From assembly GCF_000154825.1 (NCBI RefSeq), contig NZ_DS560015.1:459052-523051 (forward strand): a stretch of DNA of 64,000 nt, given 5' to 3'. This document shows, in pieces, positions 44,726 to 55,246 of this stretch. This DNA is from Anaerofustis stercorihominis DSM 17244 (lineage in GTDB: Bacteria > Bacillota > Clostridia > Eubacteriales > Anaerofustaceae). The notes beneath the pieces were generated by a model that searched no databases, was not told the origin of the DNA, and saw only the letters and a list, made by a program, of their open reading frames with translations. A program made the translations under genes and the position numbers. Numbering within the stretch: the stretch's first letter is position 1; each line of letters starts with the position of its first letter.

Positions 44726-45721
44726 TTAAAATATTTTCAATTCCAAATTAAAATTAATGGTAAATATAACATTGGATTTAATAAAAAAAGGATGTCTTAT
44801 AGACGAAAATATTACGTACCCACAAAAAACATAACATAAAGTTCCAACTAAAGTTGAATATTTACTTTGTTTCATTTTAAAACAATATAAAGAAAAACAA
44901 ATACCCGACAAAAACATCCTAAATAGAATCAAAAAAACATACATATATGATGAAAATTTAATTGGAGTTAATACAAATAGTATATCCAGAACATCTCCAA
45001 TAGAATAATAATTTAAAGATGTTAATATATCTTGTCCAAAACCTACAGATAAATCCCACATAGGTATAATTAATTGATGATTTAACAATAAATTTTTTAT
45101 AATAGATCTAATATACTTCCCAAAATAAACCAGTGAATTATAATGTTGACTTACTCCATCATAATTATAAAAAAAAGATTTACCTTCAAAAATAAAAGGC
45201 AAGTAGATAATAAAGCATGCTATTATAAATATTATTGTATAAATAAGATAATAATTTTTATACCAAATTCTCTTCTCAGTTTTTTTACCAACTATTTTTA
45301 TATCTTGAATATTATTTTTAAAAACGAACTTAGTAAAAACGTAATTTAATATAACGACAATAACAGCAATTGCAATTTTAACAATTCCATTATTTAGTTT
45401 TAAAAGTTCCACACCTAAAAATAATAGTAATGTCTCAATAAAAAAAGTAAATGCTCTGGAACCGGTAAACAGTATAAATTCTTTAAACACATTACCCAGT
45501 TCATTATTTTTAGACTCAAATACATAAATTTTATTGGTATAAAACGCAAAAATAACAGCCCCTATCCATGCGATACAGTTGCTTATAAGATAATTAACAC
45601 TAAATAAATTTACAAATAAAAAATATAAAACAAAATTAATTACTGTAGTGAGTATACCAAAAATACCATATAAAATAATTCCTTTATATTTTTCGTATAA
45701 ATTTATAATTTTATCAAACAT
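44726..45721 (-). pseudogene. GtrA flippase domain fused to N-terminal YfhO, frameshifted
   Basis: Translation should start at MFDKIINLYEKYKG (ATG at 45719-45721), behind GGGAGG. Residues 1-125 are a four-helix GtrA/GtcA domain (FGILTTVINFVLYF, NKIYVFES, NYVFTKFVF), thought to flip undecaprenyl-phosphate-sugars. From about residue 140 it becomes YfhO (NYDGVSQHYNSLVYFGKYIR, SVGFGQDILTSLNYY, FCGYVIFSSIRHPFF). After that conserved stretch the frame leaves the family and stops. The rest is in other frames and in the downstream fragment. Intact, the fusion would have about 1060 residues. Confidence 0.8.
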
Positions 45722-45732
45722 ATATCCTCCCA

Positions 45733-46665
45733 TTATTTCTCTGTTTTTTCACCGGCTGTTTTAGAAATAATATATCGAGGTCTCCTCTTTACCTCTTCAT
45801 ATATCTTCGAAATATAATATCCTATAATTCCAAGACTAAGCATAGTTACTGCGCCTATTATTAAAAGTAATAGAATAACAGTCGTAAATCCACCAAGAGC
45901 AGATCCGACAATATATTGATAAATGGCTCGCACTCCAATAATAATAGCAAAAAAGAAGAAAATTATGCCACATCCTGTAACTATTTGCATTGGTGCAGTT
46001 GAAAATGATGTAATATTTCTAATTGCGTATTTCACTAAAGATAAAAATGACCATTTTGATTTCCCTTCAAATCTTTCCTGAACTTCAAACTCCACAGAAG
46101 TAGCTTTATATCCTACCCATGAAGAAATAGCTCTGAAAAACATATGTCTTTCGGGAAGCTCAATAATGGTATTTATAACTTTTCTATCCATTAATTTAAA
46201 ATCTGAAGACGTAGACATATTTATCCCAGTAGCGCTTGAAATAATTTTATAAAAAGATTTAGCACCCAGTTTATAAATTAAACTTTCCTTACCTCTGGAA
46301 GATTTTATACCTTCAATTACTTCATATCCTTGAAGCCATAAATTATACATTTGTATTAAAATTTCCGGTGGATGCTGTAAGTCTGCATCCATTACAACAA
46401 CACAATCTCCTTTTGCATATTGAAGACCTGCAAAAATAGCAGACTCTTTACCGAAGTTTCGAGAAAAACAAACACCGTTAACATAACTTTTTTCTTTAGA
46501 TAATTTGCAAATTTCCTGCCAAGTACTATCTTTTGACCCATCATTCACAAAAACTATATCAAAAGGAATATTTTCTTTATTTAAAACTTCATTAATAGTC
46601 TCAGCAACCCTACAAATAGATTTTTCTTCATTATATGCAGGTATTACTACTGACATATTTTTCAT
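45733..46665 (-). CDS. Family 2 glycosyltransferase, GtrB/CsbB-like (polyprenyl-phosphate glycosyltransferase)
   Basis: The 310-aa product has a GT2 domain (VVIPAYNEEKSICRV, FVNDGSKDSTW, MDADLQHPPEI near residue 92, FSRNFGKESAIFAG) and two C-terminal membrane helices (about 225-290). This is the GtrB/CsbB/DPM1-like plan that loads a sugar onto undecaprenyl phosphate. It overlaps the GtrA-YfhO frame at TAATG. In Bacillus and Staphylococcus CsbB, GtcA and YfhO together add GlcNAc to lipoteichoic acid; the same role is inferred here. Confidence 0.88.
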   Translation of the reverse strand: MKNMSVVIPAYNEEKSICRVAETINEVLNKENIPFDIVFVNDGSKDSTWQEICKLSKEKSYVNGVCFSRNFGKESAIFAGLQYAKGDCVVVMDADLQHPPEILIQMYNLWLQGYEVIEGIKSSRGKESLIYKLGAKSFYKIISSATGINMSTSSDFKLMDRKVINTIIELPERHMFFRAISSWVGYKATSVEFEVQERFEGKSKWSFLSLVKYAIRNITSFSTAPMQIVTGCGIIFFFFAIIIGVRAIYQYIVGSALGGFTTVILLLLIIGAVTMLSLGIIGYYISKIYEEVKRRPRYIISKTAGEKTEK

Positions 46666-46888
46666 ATTTTACCCCACAATTTTAAATTCATTATTAACTT
46701 AACTGATTAATTCTATACATATTATAATTTTACATATTATCTAATATTAAATGATAATTCATTTTAAAACAAATAAGACTTATAATCGTATTATTATCAA
46801 TAAATATGTTACATTAAAATAAAAAATATATATATAATTAATATATAGTATATTAACATATTTCAACCAAAAAGTACAGGTTTTGACA
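46666..46888. other. AT-rich intergenic region, nothing recognised
   Basis: These 220 bases precede gtrB (minus) and the Asn/Gln-rich gene (plus). They should hold the gtrB promoter, but I could not single one out. Confidence 0.4.
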
Positions 46889-46897
46889 TGTTATAAT
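46889..46897 (+). promoter_or_regulatory. Extended -10 promoter before the Asn/Gln-rich gene
   Basis: TGTTATAAT (TG-n-TATAAT) lies 97 bp before the ATG. No good -35 box is present, as is usual for extended -10 promoters. Confidence 0.45.
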
Positions 46898-46993
46898 CTT
46901 TGAAAATCAAAAAATAACCTAAAATTTCCTACTATATAATTTTCATTTCAGGAAATAATATTATTAGAAAATTAAGAAAAGGAGATTATTAAA

Positions 46994-47128
46994 ATGAGTA
47001 ATAAAAATAAAAACAATCAAAATCAATCTAATCAAAATAACCAAAACCAATCTAACAAAAACAATCAAAATCAATCTAATCAAAATAATCAAAACCAATC
47101 TAACAAAAATAACAAAGAATGCAGATAG
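46994..47128 (+). CDS. Asn/Gln-rich repeat mini-protein
   Basis: The 44-aa product is made almost only of Asn, Gln, Ser and Lys, with the unit NNQNQSNQNNQNQSNK occurring twice. The DNA is a 48-bp tandem repeat with a single C/T difference, and each copy contains two 24-bp half-repeats. It ends in KECR with the only cysteine. AGGAGA lies 9 nt before the ATG and a terminator follows, so it looks expressed. There is no signal peptide. The family is unknown; short Asn/Gln-rich proteins occur in spore coats, but nothing here proves that. Confidence 0.6.
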   Translation: MSNKNKNNQNQSNQNNQNQSNKNNQNQSNQNNQNQSNKNNKECR

Positions 47129-47151
47129 TTTAAATTTAATTTAAATTAAAT

Positions 47152-47184
47152 AAAAAAGAACCCTTTTAAAAAGGGTCTTTTTAA
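47152..47184 (+). terminator. Terminator after the Asn/Gln-rich gene (also faces hppA)
   Basis: AAGAACCCTTTT / AAAAGGGTCTTT hairpin with a short loop and T runs on both strands. Confidence 0.7.
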
Positions 47185-47211
47185 ATTCAGTATTATTTTA
47201 TTAATAATTTA

Positions 47212-49191
47212 TTACATAAATAGTGGAGCAAATACCAAAGCTACGATAGTCATTAACTTAATCAAAATATTAAGTGATGGACCTGATGTATCTTTGAATG
47301 GATCCCCTACTGTATCTCCTACAACCGCAGCAGCATGTGCATCACTGCCTTTTCCGCCGTGAGCTCCGCCTTCGATGTATTTCTTGGCATTATCCCAAGC
47401 ACCGCCTGAGTTAGCCATTTGAATAGCCATTAATACACCTGTTACAAGTGCACCTGCAAGAAGTCCGCCTAAAGCAGTAGCGCCTAGGAAGTAACCTACA
47501 GCTAGTGGAACGATAACTGCAAGAAGTCCTGGGATTATCATTTCTTTTAGGGCAGCTTGAGTAGAAATTTCTACACATGTAGAATATTCAGGTTTGCCTT
47601 TACCTTCCATGATACCCGGAATTTCTCTGAATTGTCTTCTAACTTCTTCAATCATTTTGTTAGCTGCATTACCAACAGCTTCCATTGTTAAAGAAGAGAA
47701 TACATAAGGAAGCATACCACCGATGAATAAACCGGCGATAACTTTTACATCAAGTAAGTCGATTGCTTTGATACCAACTGCTGTTGAATAAGAAGCAAAT
47801 AATGCTAAAGCAGTTAGAGCAGCTGAACCGATAGCGAAACCTTTACCGATAGCAGCTGTTGTGTTACCAACACTGTCAAGTTTATCAGTAATGTTTCTTA
47901 CAGAATCATCAAGTTCTGCCATTTCAGCAATACCGCCTGCATTATCGGCTATTGGACCATAAGCATCTACAGCGATAGTCATACCTGCTGTTGAAAGCAT
48001 ACCTACAGCAGCAAGAGCGATACCGTATAAACCTTCTGTTGCTAAATTATAAGAAAGTAAGATAGCAGCAACGATTAAAATAATAGGAATAGCTGTTGAC
48101 ATCATACCTACGGCAAGACCGCTGATGATAGTGGTAGCTGCACCTGTTTCACTTTGCTGAGCAATTTTCTTTACTGATTTATATTGGTCAGAAGTATAAA
48201 CTTCAGTAACTTTACCGATTAAGATACCACAAGCAAGACCTGAGATGATTGCATAGAAATATGTAATATCGTTAAGTAAGCTTGTTGTTAAGAAATAAGC
48301 AGCAATCAAAACTAAAATACCGCTTACATATGTACCCATGTTTAAGCTTTTATGAGGGTCGGAATTTTCTCCGCCTTTAACGAATAAAGAACCGATAATA
48401 GAAGAGATGATACCAACCGCAGCAAGAGCTAGAGGGAACATGATTGATTCTACGGAACCAAGTAATAATCCGCCAAGAGTCATAGCTGAGATGATAGAAC
48501 CTACGTAAGATTCGAATAAGTCAGAACCCATACCTGCAACGTCCCCTACATTATCACCTACGTTATCTGCGATAACAGCAGGGTTTCTAGGGTCATCTTC
48601 GGGAATACCGGCTTCAACTTTACCAACAAGGTCAGCACCAACGTCAGCAGCTTTTGTATAAATACCACCGCCAACTCTACCGAATAATGCGATAGAAGAA
48701 GCACCGAGTCCGAAACCTGTGATTATGTTTACATTACCGAAAATCATGTAAACTATACTTACACCGAGAGCACCTAGACCTACAACACATAGACCCATAA
48801 CGCTGCCGCCGTTAAAAGCAACTTTTAATGCAGCACCCATGCCTTTATCTTTAGCTTGTGCCGCTGTTCTAGAGTTAGCTTTAGTAGCAACCTGCATACC
48901 AAAGAATCCCGCTAAAACAGAGAAAAGTGCACCGACAACGAAACAAACAGCTGTTTCCCATCCGATTAAAGCAAATAATACTACAAATAATACTACAGCA
49001 AATACAACTATATATTTATATTCGCTTGTTAAGAATGCCATTGCACCTTCGTGAATGTGAGATGAAATTTCTTTCATCCTGTCAGTTCCTTCATCAACCT
49101 TTTTGATTGAAGAAGCAAGATATAACGCAAATAAAAGCGCTATAATACCCGCAACAGGGGCAAAAAACTTTAAAGTTTCTACACTGAACAT
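47212..49191 (-). CDS. hppA: Membrane-bound ion-translocating pyrophosphatase
   Basis: This enzyme hydrolyses pyrophosphate and pumps H+ and/or Na+ out of the cytoplasm. The 659 aa form about 16 membrane helices with [32 protein letters not shown] as the active-site region and a second acidic cluster near the C-terminus ([19 protein letters not shown]). [10 protein letters not shown] near residue 443 has Ala where K+-independent enzymes carry Lys, so it should be K+-dependent. The pumped ion is not decided. It follows secG. Confidence 0.96.
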   Translation of the reverse strand: MFSVETLKFFAPVAGIIALLFALYLASSIKKVDEGTDRMKEISSHIHEGAMAFLTSEYKYIVVFAVVLFVVLFALIGWETAVCFVVGALFSVLAGFFGMQVATKANSRTAAQAKDKGMGAALKVAFNGGSVMGLCVVGLGALGVSIVYMIFGNVNIITGFGLGASSIALFGRVGGGIYTKAADVGADLVGKVEAGIPEDDPRNPAVIADNVGDNVGDVAGMGSDLFESYVGSIISAMTLGGLLLGSVESIMFPLALAAVGIISSIIGSLFVKGGENSDPHKSLNMGTYVSGILVLIAAYFLTTSLLNDITYFYAIISGLACGILIGKVTEVYTSDQYKSVKKIAQQSETGAATTIISGLAVGMMSTAIPIILIVAAILLSYNLATEGLYGIALAAVGMLSTAGMTIAVDAYGPIADNAGGIAEMAELDDSVRNITDKLDSVGNTTAAIGKGFAIGSAALTALALFASYSTAVGIKAIDLLDVKVIAGLFIGGMLPYVFSSLTMEAVGNAANKMIEEVRRQFREIPGIMEGKGKPEYSTCVEISTQAALKEMIIPGLLAVIVPLAVGYFLGATALGGLLAGALVTGVLMAIQMANSGGAWDNAKKYIEGGAHGGKGSDAHAAAVVGDTVGDPFKDTSGPSLNILIKLMTIVALVFAPLFM

Positions 49192-49228
49192 TTTTTTCCT
49201 CCGAAATTGTTATTTTAAATATTGTTTG

Positions 49229-49462
49229 TTATTTTGCTAGAAGGTTAAAAACAAAAATTGAAATAAAGAATACTACAGCTGATACTAAAGTTATTTTATT
49301 AAGTAAACCTTGCATGCCATGAGCTTTCTTTTTACCGAATAATCCTTCCGCACCACCTGAAATAGCACTTCCCATTCCGGCTGAAGAGCCTTCTTGTAAA
49401 AGGACGCTACCTATTAGTGTAATGCTTGAGATTACCATGAATACTAATAATACTGTTGTCAT
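49229..49462 (-). CDS. secG: Preprotein translocase subunit SecG
   Basis: The 77-aa protein has two membrane helices flanking the conserved LLQEGSSAGMGSAISGGAEGLFGKKK loop, typical of SecG, which assists the SecYEG channel. A dyad, TTTCATAT / ATATGAAA (49491-49512), overlaps the likely -10 box (TATAAT). Usually secG is followed by rnr and smpB; here hppA follows after 38 nt. Confidence 0.94.
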   Translation of the reverse strand: MTTVLLVFMVISSITLIGSVLLQEGSSAGMGSAISGGAEGLFGKKKAHGMQGLLNKITLVSAVVFFISIFVFNLLAK

Positions 49463-49490
49463 TTTATCCTCCTAAATATAAATCTTGCAG

Positions 49491-49512
49491 TTTCATATTA
49501 TATCATATGAAA
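49491..49512. promoter_or_regulatory. Dyad over the secG promoter
   Basis: An 8-bp inverted repeat with a 6-nt centre overlaps the putative -10 TATAAT of secG on the minus strand (-35 TTGTTT, 16 nt). It could be an operator; no regulator is assigned. Confidence 0.35.
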
Positions 49513-49647
49513 CCGCTAAAACAAAGAAATTTTTGATTTTTTTGAAAGATTTTGTTCTATTCTTTGATTAATGTGACAAAATCTCGGTTTTCATTTAATT
49601 ATTCAATATTTAAATTATTATATAATTATTTTCCTGATTTTCTTTTG

Positions 49648-49950
49648 TTACACTCTTTCTTTACCATTTATAAGTCCTCTATGCCGATATTGTCTATGAG
49701 TTCTTAAAGCCTCTACCTTCGAACTTAAATCACCACTATGAGTTTGTCCTGTAATTTCCAAACTGCACAGGGTTATATTTATCCATAAAGATTATAGGAA
49801 CACCCATTGCATCATAATAATTACAGGAGATTCCCGTCGTTTTGTCTGCATTTATAGCACTATAATTATCATACTTGGGATACTTTCTTCAATATATTTT
49901 TGACATAAAATCAAATCTTCATAATTGCAAAGAATTATTTTATTTTTTAA
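49648..49950 (-). pseudogene. Remnant of an EcoRI-like adenine-specific DNA methyltransferase
   Basis: Three minus-strand pieces in different frames line up with the C-terminal part of EcoRI-type N6-adenine methyltransferases. They are KNKIILCNYEDLILCQKYIEE; then KYPKYDNYSAINADK with MGVPIIFMDKYNPVQFGNY; then LINGKERV-stop. The family hallmark MGVPI-FLDKYNP is clear. The start and SAM/NPPF region are gone, and at least two frameshifts separate the pieces. No matching endonuclease is present nearby. It is a decayed gene, so this strain has probably lost the system. Confidence 0.7.
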
Positions 49951-50136
49951 TCTTATTTGTAATGTCTTAATTCTTTTTATATATCAGATAACTATGTATA
50001 AAATTCATTATTTTTTTGTATTTCTTAAATTTTCATTTTTCAACATAATCAAATCACCTTTAGAAATACCTAAAAAATTACAGGTTTTGTAATGCATAAA
50101 ATATTTAATACTTATTAAGCCATAATTTATGTCTAA
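49951..50136. other. Intergenic region, nothing recognised
   Basis: AT-rich DNA between the methyltransferase remnant and the MATE promoter. It may contain further eroded parts of the remnant, but I could not align any. Confidence 0.35.
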
Positions 50137-50165
50137 TTGACATTTATGAAATAAATTTATATCAT
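50137..50165 (+). promoter_or_regulatory. sigma-A promoter of the MATE exporter
   Basis: TTGACA (50137-50142), 17 nt, TATCAT (50160-50165), 28 bp before the ATG. The short leader leaves no room for an attenuator. Confidence 0.7.
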
Positions 50166-50193
50166 AGTAAAAAAGACTTCAAGGGATACTATT

Positions 50194-51546
50194 ATGCTGA
50201 TTGATTTAACAAACGGAAATATAACAAAGAAAATGATGTTGTTTGCTGTACCAATGATAATAGGAAATCTTCTTCAGCAAATTTATAATATTGCGGATAC
50301 GATAATCGTCGGGAAATTTATCGGTCCCGATGCACTGGCTGCTGTAGGGTCATCATATACATTAATGATTTTTTTAACTTCCATATTACTGGGACTATGT
50401 ATGGGCAGCGGTGCTGTTTTTTCCATCAGGTACGGAGAAAATGATATATCAAAACTTAAGAAAAGTATTGGGATTTCTTTTGTTATAATACTCTCTGTTA
50501 CCATTATTTTAAACATGGCAGTATTTGTATTTATAGACCCGATAATGCATTTTTTAAATATCCCCTCTTCGATTTATCAAATGATGAAAAGTTATTTATG
50601 GATAATATTTCTAGGTATCACCGCAACTTTTTTATATAATTTCTACTCTTCCGTACTAAGGTCTGTGGGGAATTCCCTGTCACCTCTTATTTATCTTGGA
50701 GTATCTGTGGTTTTAAATATAGTCCTTGATTTGATATTTGTTTTATCTTTTGACATGGGTGTCGAAGGGGCTGCTGTGGCAACGGTTATATCCCAGTTTG
50801 TATCGGGTATAGGGATAGCATTATACACTTTTTTCAAATTCCCCGAGTTTAGGTTCGATATCTGGAAATTAAAATTCGAAAGAGATATTATAAAGGATAT
50901 ATTCAAATTTTCCTTTCTTACATGTATACAGCAGTCTATAATGAACTTCGGGATATTAATGGTTCAAGGGCTTATAAATTCCTTTGGAACCATCGTCATG
51001 GCAGCATTTGCCGCAGCCGTAAAAATAGACTCTTTTGCATACATGCCCGTCCAGGACTTCGGAAATGCTTTCTCCACGTTCATTGCCCAAAACTACGGAG
51101 CAAAAAAGAAAGAGAGAATAAAAGAAGGAATTAAAAGTGCGGTTAAATATACTATTATATTCTGTCTTTTAATATCTCTAATCGTTTGTATATTCGCAAA
51201 GCAATTTATGCTTATATTTGTAGATCCTTCAAAAGCGGAAATCATAAATCATGGTATCGATTATTTAAAGATAGAAGGAGCTTTTTATTTCGGGATAGGG
51301 TGTCTTTTCTTACTCTACGGATTTTTCAGAGCAGTGGAAAAACCTTTTATATCGGTAATACTGACGGTAGTATCCCTGGGAACCAGGGTATTTCTCGCAT
51401 ATACATTATCTAAAATACCAAGCATAGGGGTTATGGGGATATGGGTAAGTGTGCCTATAGGATGGATATTGGCGGATTTGATAGGATTTACATACTATAA
51501 ATCAAAAAAGAAAGAAATAGATGAAAAGCTGATGATATCAACATAA
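50194..51546 (+). CDS. MATE family multidrug/toxin exporter
   Basis: The 450-aa protein has 12 membrane segments in two MatE halves. It begins IDLTNGNITKKMMLFAVPMIIGNLLQQIYNIADTIIVGKFIG, the typical N-terminus of the DinF/NorM-like Firmicute subgroup. These Na+- or H+-driven antiporters extrude drugs or metabolites. It is monocistronic between its own promoter and a bidirectional terminator. Confidence 0.92.
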   Translation: MLIDLTNGNITKKMMLFAVPMIIGNLLQQIYNIADTIIVGKFIGPDALAAVGSSYTLMIFLTSILLGLCMGSGAVFSIRYGENDISKLKKSIGISFVIILSVTIILNMAVFVFIDPIMHFLNIPSSIYQMMKSYLWIIFLGITATFLYNFYSSVLRSVGNSLSPLIYLGVSVVLNIVLDLIFVLSFDMGVEGAAVATVISQFVSGIGIALYTFFKFPEFRFDIWKLKFERDIIKDIFKFSFLTCIQQSIMNFGILMVQGLINSFGTIVMAAFAAAVKIDSFAYMPVQDFGNAFSTFIAQNYGAKKKERIKEGIKSAVKYTIIFCLLISLIVCIFAKQFMLIFVDPSKAEIINHGIDYLKIEGAFYFGIGCLFLLYGFFRAVEKPFISVILTVVSLGTRVFLAYTLSKIPSIGVMGIWVSVPIGWILADLIGFTYYKSKKKEIDEKLMIST

Positions 51547-51551
51547 AATAA

Positions 51552-51574
51552 AAAAGACCGCTTGACGGTCTTTT
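51552..51574. terminator. Bidirectional terminator after the MATE gene
   Basis: AAAAGACCG / CGGTCTTTT with a 5-nt loop and T runs on both strands. Confidence 0.85.
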
Positions 51575-51577
51575 TTA

Positions 51578-52201
51578 TTAATACTTTATTACAGCTCCTG
51601 CGGGACATACACTGTAGCAGTTCCCGCATTCCAAGCAATTATCTTCAGTTATCTTATATTTTTCCTCAGCTTCTTCTATTGCATTAAATGAGCATACTTT
51701 AATACATTTTCCGCATAGGAAACAATCATCGGTTATTTCATAACCTCTCTTTTCAACATTTTCCCCTCCAAATGAAAATGTCCTTTTTATCATGGGTTTG
51801 ACGGAAAGATCTACATATTCCCCGACTCCCTGATAAATTTTAAATACCGCGAGCGCCATTTTACTCTCTTCGCTGGTATAGATTTCATTTATATATGTAT
51901 TCTTTTCAAATATCTCATCCAGTTTTTCTTTACCTATACAACAAACCTTTCCTTTCACGCTCACTGCTTTTGTAGACATGGTATCAAGTCCTTTCATTCC
52001 CGACAAAGAAACGAATTTCCTCTTGATAAGCCTGTCATAAAAGCCTTTGCCTTTGGCGGTAAGAAAATATAGTGCTTCATCATCACAAAGCATTAAATCT
52101 ATTACGCAGGTTTCCGGCAGTCCGTTATCGTCTACCGTTGCGAAAGTAGTGGAATGTATTTCTTCTACTAAAAATTTAAAGTAATCTTTAGCTTCCTTCA
52201 T
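51578..52201 (-). CDS. Pyridoxamine-phosphate-oxidase-like flavin protein with two [4Fe-4S] clusters
   Basis: In this 207-aa protein, residues 1-135 have the split-barrel PNPOx-like fold (HSTTFATVDDNGLPETCVIDL, LYFLTAKGKGFYDRL), which binds FMN. The C-terminus is a 2x[4Fe-4S] ferredoxin with CFLCGKCIKVCS and CLECGNCYSVCP. Such proteins are probable redox enzymes of anaerobes. It starts 3 nt after ribU under the FMN riboswitch, consistent with flavin use. The substrate is unknown. Confidence 0.85.
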   Translation of the reverse strand: MKEAKDYFKFLVEEIHSTTFATVDDNGLPETCVIDLMLCDDEALYFLTAKGKGFYDRLIKRKFVSLSGMKGLDTMSTKAVSVKGKVCCIGKEKLDEIFEKNTYINEIYTSEESKMALAVFKIYQGVGEYVDLSVKPMIKRTFSFGGENVEKRGYEITDDCFLCGKCIKVCSFNAIEEAEEKYKITEDNCLECGNCYSVCPAGAVIKY

Positions 52202-52204
52202 TGA

Positions 52205-52825
52205 TTATTTTTCTCCTTTGAGTATAGGACTTACTCCTTTATAAATAAGCATTGTAAAAACCGAAATCATAAGTCCCTTTATAATATTTGCGGGAATTGC
52301 GCTGAATAAAATCACTTCCAGTTTTGTCTTTATAAACGGTATTATTTCTCCGAATGCAGCAATCACCTGGTCTATCGGCATGAACACGCTGTACATCGGA
52401 AGAAGCACAAAATAGTTAAGAAGTCCCGCAACTACCGCCATGACCACGCTTGCGGCTATACAAGCAATCAGAGCGGTTTTCTTGGTCTTTCTTCTTTTAT
52501 AAATAATCCCCGCAGTGAATACAAAAGACGCTCCCATCAAAAAGTTTGCCAGTTCTCCTATTCCTCCGGTGTTGGTACTGAACAATTGAAGGCCGTTTTT
52601 AATAAGCTCTATAACTACTCCCGTTACGGGACCGAAAGCGAATGCGCCGATAAGAGCGGGTAAATCGGATAGATCCATCATAGCAAATGACGGAGACAGC
52701 GGCATAGGGATTTCCAAAAATGCCAAAAGGAATGATACCGCACTTAACATTGCGGTAACCACCATGACTCTTACGTTTAAGTTTGACCTTGTCTTTTGTG
52801 TTGTTTTTTCAGTAATGTTCTCCAT
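52205..52825 (-). CDS. ribU: Riboflavin ECF transporter S component RibU
   Basis: This substrate-binding membrane subunit takes up riboflavin together with the shared ECF energy module encoded elsewhere. The start is MENITEKTTQK (ATG at 52823-52825) behind AAGGAG. A longer in-frame extension upstream reads through the riboswitch and its terminator and is not coding. The 206 aa include six hydrophobic segments with SFLLAFLEIPMPL, DLSDLPALIGAFAFGP and NTGGIGELANFLMGA typical of ECF S components. Confidence 0.9.
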   Translation of the reverse strand: MENITEKTTQKTRSNLNVRVMVVTAMLSAVSFLLAFLEIPMPLSPSFAMMDLSDLPALIGAFAFGPVTGVVIELIKNGLQLFSTNTGGIGELANFLMGASFVFTAGIIYKRRKTKKTALIACIAASVVMAVVAGLLNYFVLLPMYSVFMPIDQVIAAFGEIIPFIKTKLEVILFSAIPANIIKGLMISVFTMLIYKGVSPILKGEK

Positions 52826-52858
52826 AATTCTCCTTATAAACAGATATGAGGTGAATTT

Positions 52859-52891
52859 AAAAAACGCCCTGAGTACTAAAACAACAGGGCG
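52859..52891 (-). terminator. FMN-riboswitch expression-platform terminator
   Basis: On the minus strand CGCCCTG (52885-52891) and CAGGGCG (52865-52871), followed by six T, lie between the riboswitch and ribU. Confidence 0.8.
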
Positions 52892-52903
52892 ATTTCTTAT
52901 CAT

Positions 52904-53008
52904 ATCTTCTTTCATCCGGACTTTACCGTCGGTTATGGAATTTCACCATATCAGCCATTAGCTCGCAGACTTTACTGCCGGTCAGGAATTGCACCTTGCC
53001 CTGAAGAT
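52904..53008 (-). promoter_or_regulatory. FMN riboswitch (RFN element)
   Basis: The minus strand shows the RFN consensus blocks in order: ATCTTC-GGGC closing stem, AGGTGCAATTCC, TGACCGGCAGTAAAGTC, TGGTGAAATTCC, ACCGACGGTAAAGTC, GGATGAAAGAAGAT. FMN binding should favour the downstream terminator and shut off ribU and the flavin/ferredoxin gene. Confidence 0.95.
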
Positions 53009-53631
53009 AAATTTCTTAAGGTATTAAATTTATGTAATCTAAATTTAGATAACTGGAGGATCAAGCTAAATCTTCGATTACTTTTATATTATACAATTTT
53101 TTTTATTGGTTGTAAATATTTTACAGGGATATAGTTAGAGAGAAACATATATAAATTTTTATTTATTATTTGATAACCATTTTAACCTTAATAAAATGAT
53201 TAATAAATAATCCAAGATATATCATTAATTCTCTAACCGTAATAATACTTCGTTAAATAAATATACCATTAAGATAATAACCGTAAAGATAGTTATTTAA
53301 CGACTAAGATATACATTATACATGAGTATATTACCTTCTTTGTAAAAATTATTAATATTAAATACATCCCACAAATCTTAAGATAAAAATAATATTATTA
53401 AATTTCAAATATATAAATCAATTGATTGTAAAAATGTGAATAAAATCAACATTAATAAACTCTATTTTATCTATAATCCCGACTTATCTTTTAGAAATTA
53501 TATAAATAACTTAAAATCCCAAGTTTCGACTCATTATAAAGTTAAAATGTCTATTACATTCATTGTAGCTTCGCTATTTTATTTCTTATATATAAAATAA
53601 AATTTAACCTCAAATAAAAACAAATTGACAA
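53009..53631. other. Long AT-rich intergenic region with nested inverted repeats
   Basis: About 620 bases upstream of the FMN riboswitch and downstream of eno. I see no gene. GTTAGAGA / TCTCTAAC (53134-53141 with 53230-53237) and CGTTAAATAA / TTATTTAACG (53251-53260 with 53293-53302) are exact complements. They may be chance in such AT-rich DNA. Confidence 0.4.
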
Positions 53632-53663
53632 ACAAAAAAACAGCACAGATACACTATGCTGTT
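53632..53663 (-). terminator. Terminator of eno
   Basis: AACAGCA / TGCTGTT with an 11-nt loop and a run of seven T on the minus strand, 12 bp past the eno stop. Confidence 0.75.
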
Positions 53664-53674
53664 TTATAATTATA

Positions 53675-55000
<1,326 letters not shown>

Positions 55001-55246
55001 TTAAATTTTAGTTTTAGCAAAAATAGGGATAATATACACTTTGAACCAATGTATGTTTTAATTATAATGATTTATATTATCAAAAATTAGTACATACTAT
55101 ATTAGCTATAACTAACATAGTATTAAAAAAATATAAATTGCTATTAATTTCCTACCTTTTTACTGGATTATAATACAAATAAAGAAAAAAAACACTAATT
55201 TAAATTTATTTTATGGGATAAAATAAATATATCTCAACAGTAAAAA

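Noticed and set aside
46994-47128. CRISPR or non-coding tandem repeat
   Set aside because: The repeats are 48 bp, in frame, without spacers, and carry start, stop and ribosome-binding signals.
52826-52915. In-frame extension of RibU by 30 residues (MKEDMIRNRP...)
   Set aside because: It starts inside the FMN riboswitch and reads through the terminator hairpin; the ATG at 52823-52825 has its own ribosome-binding site.
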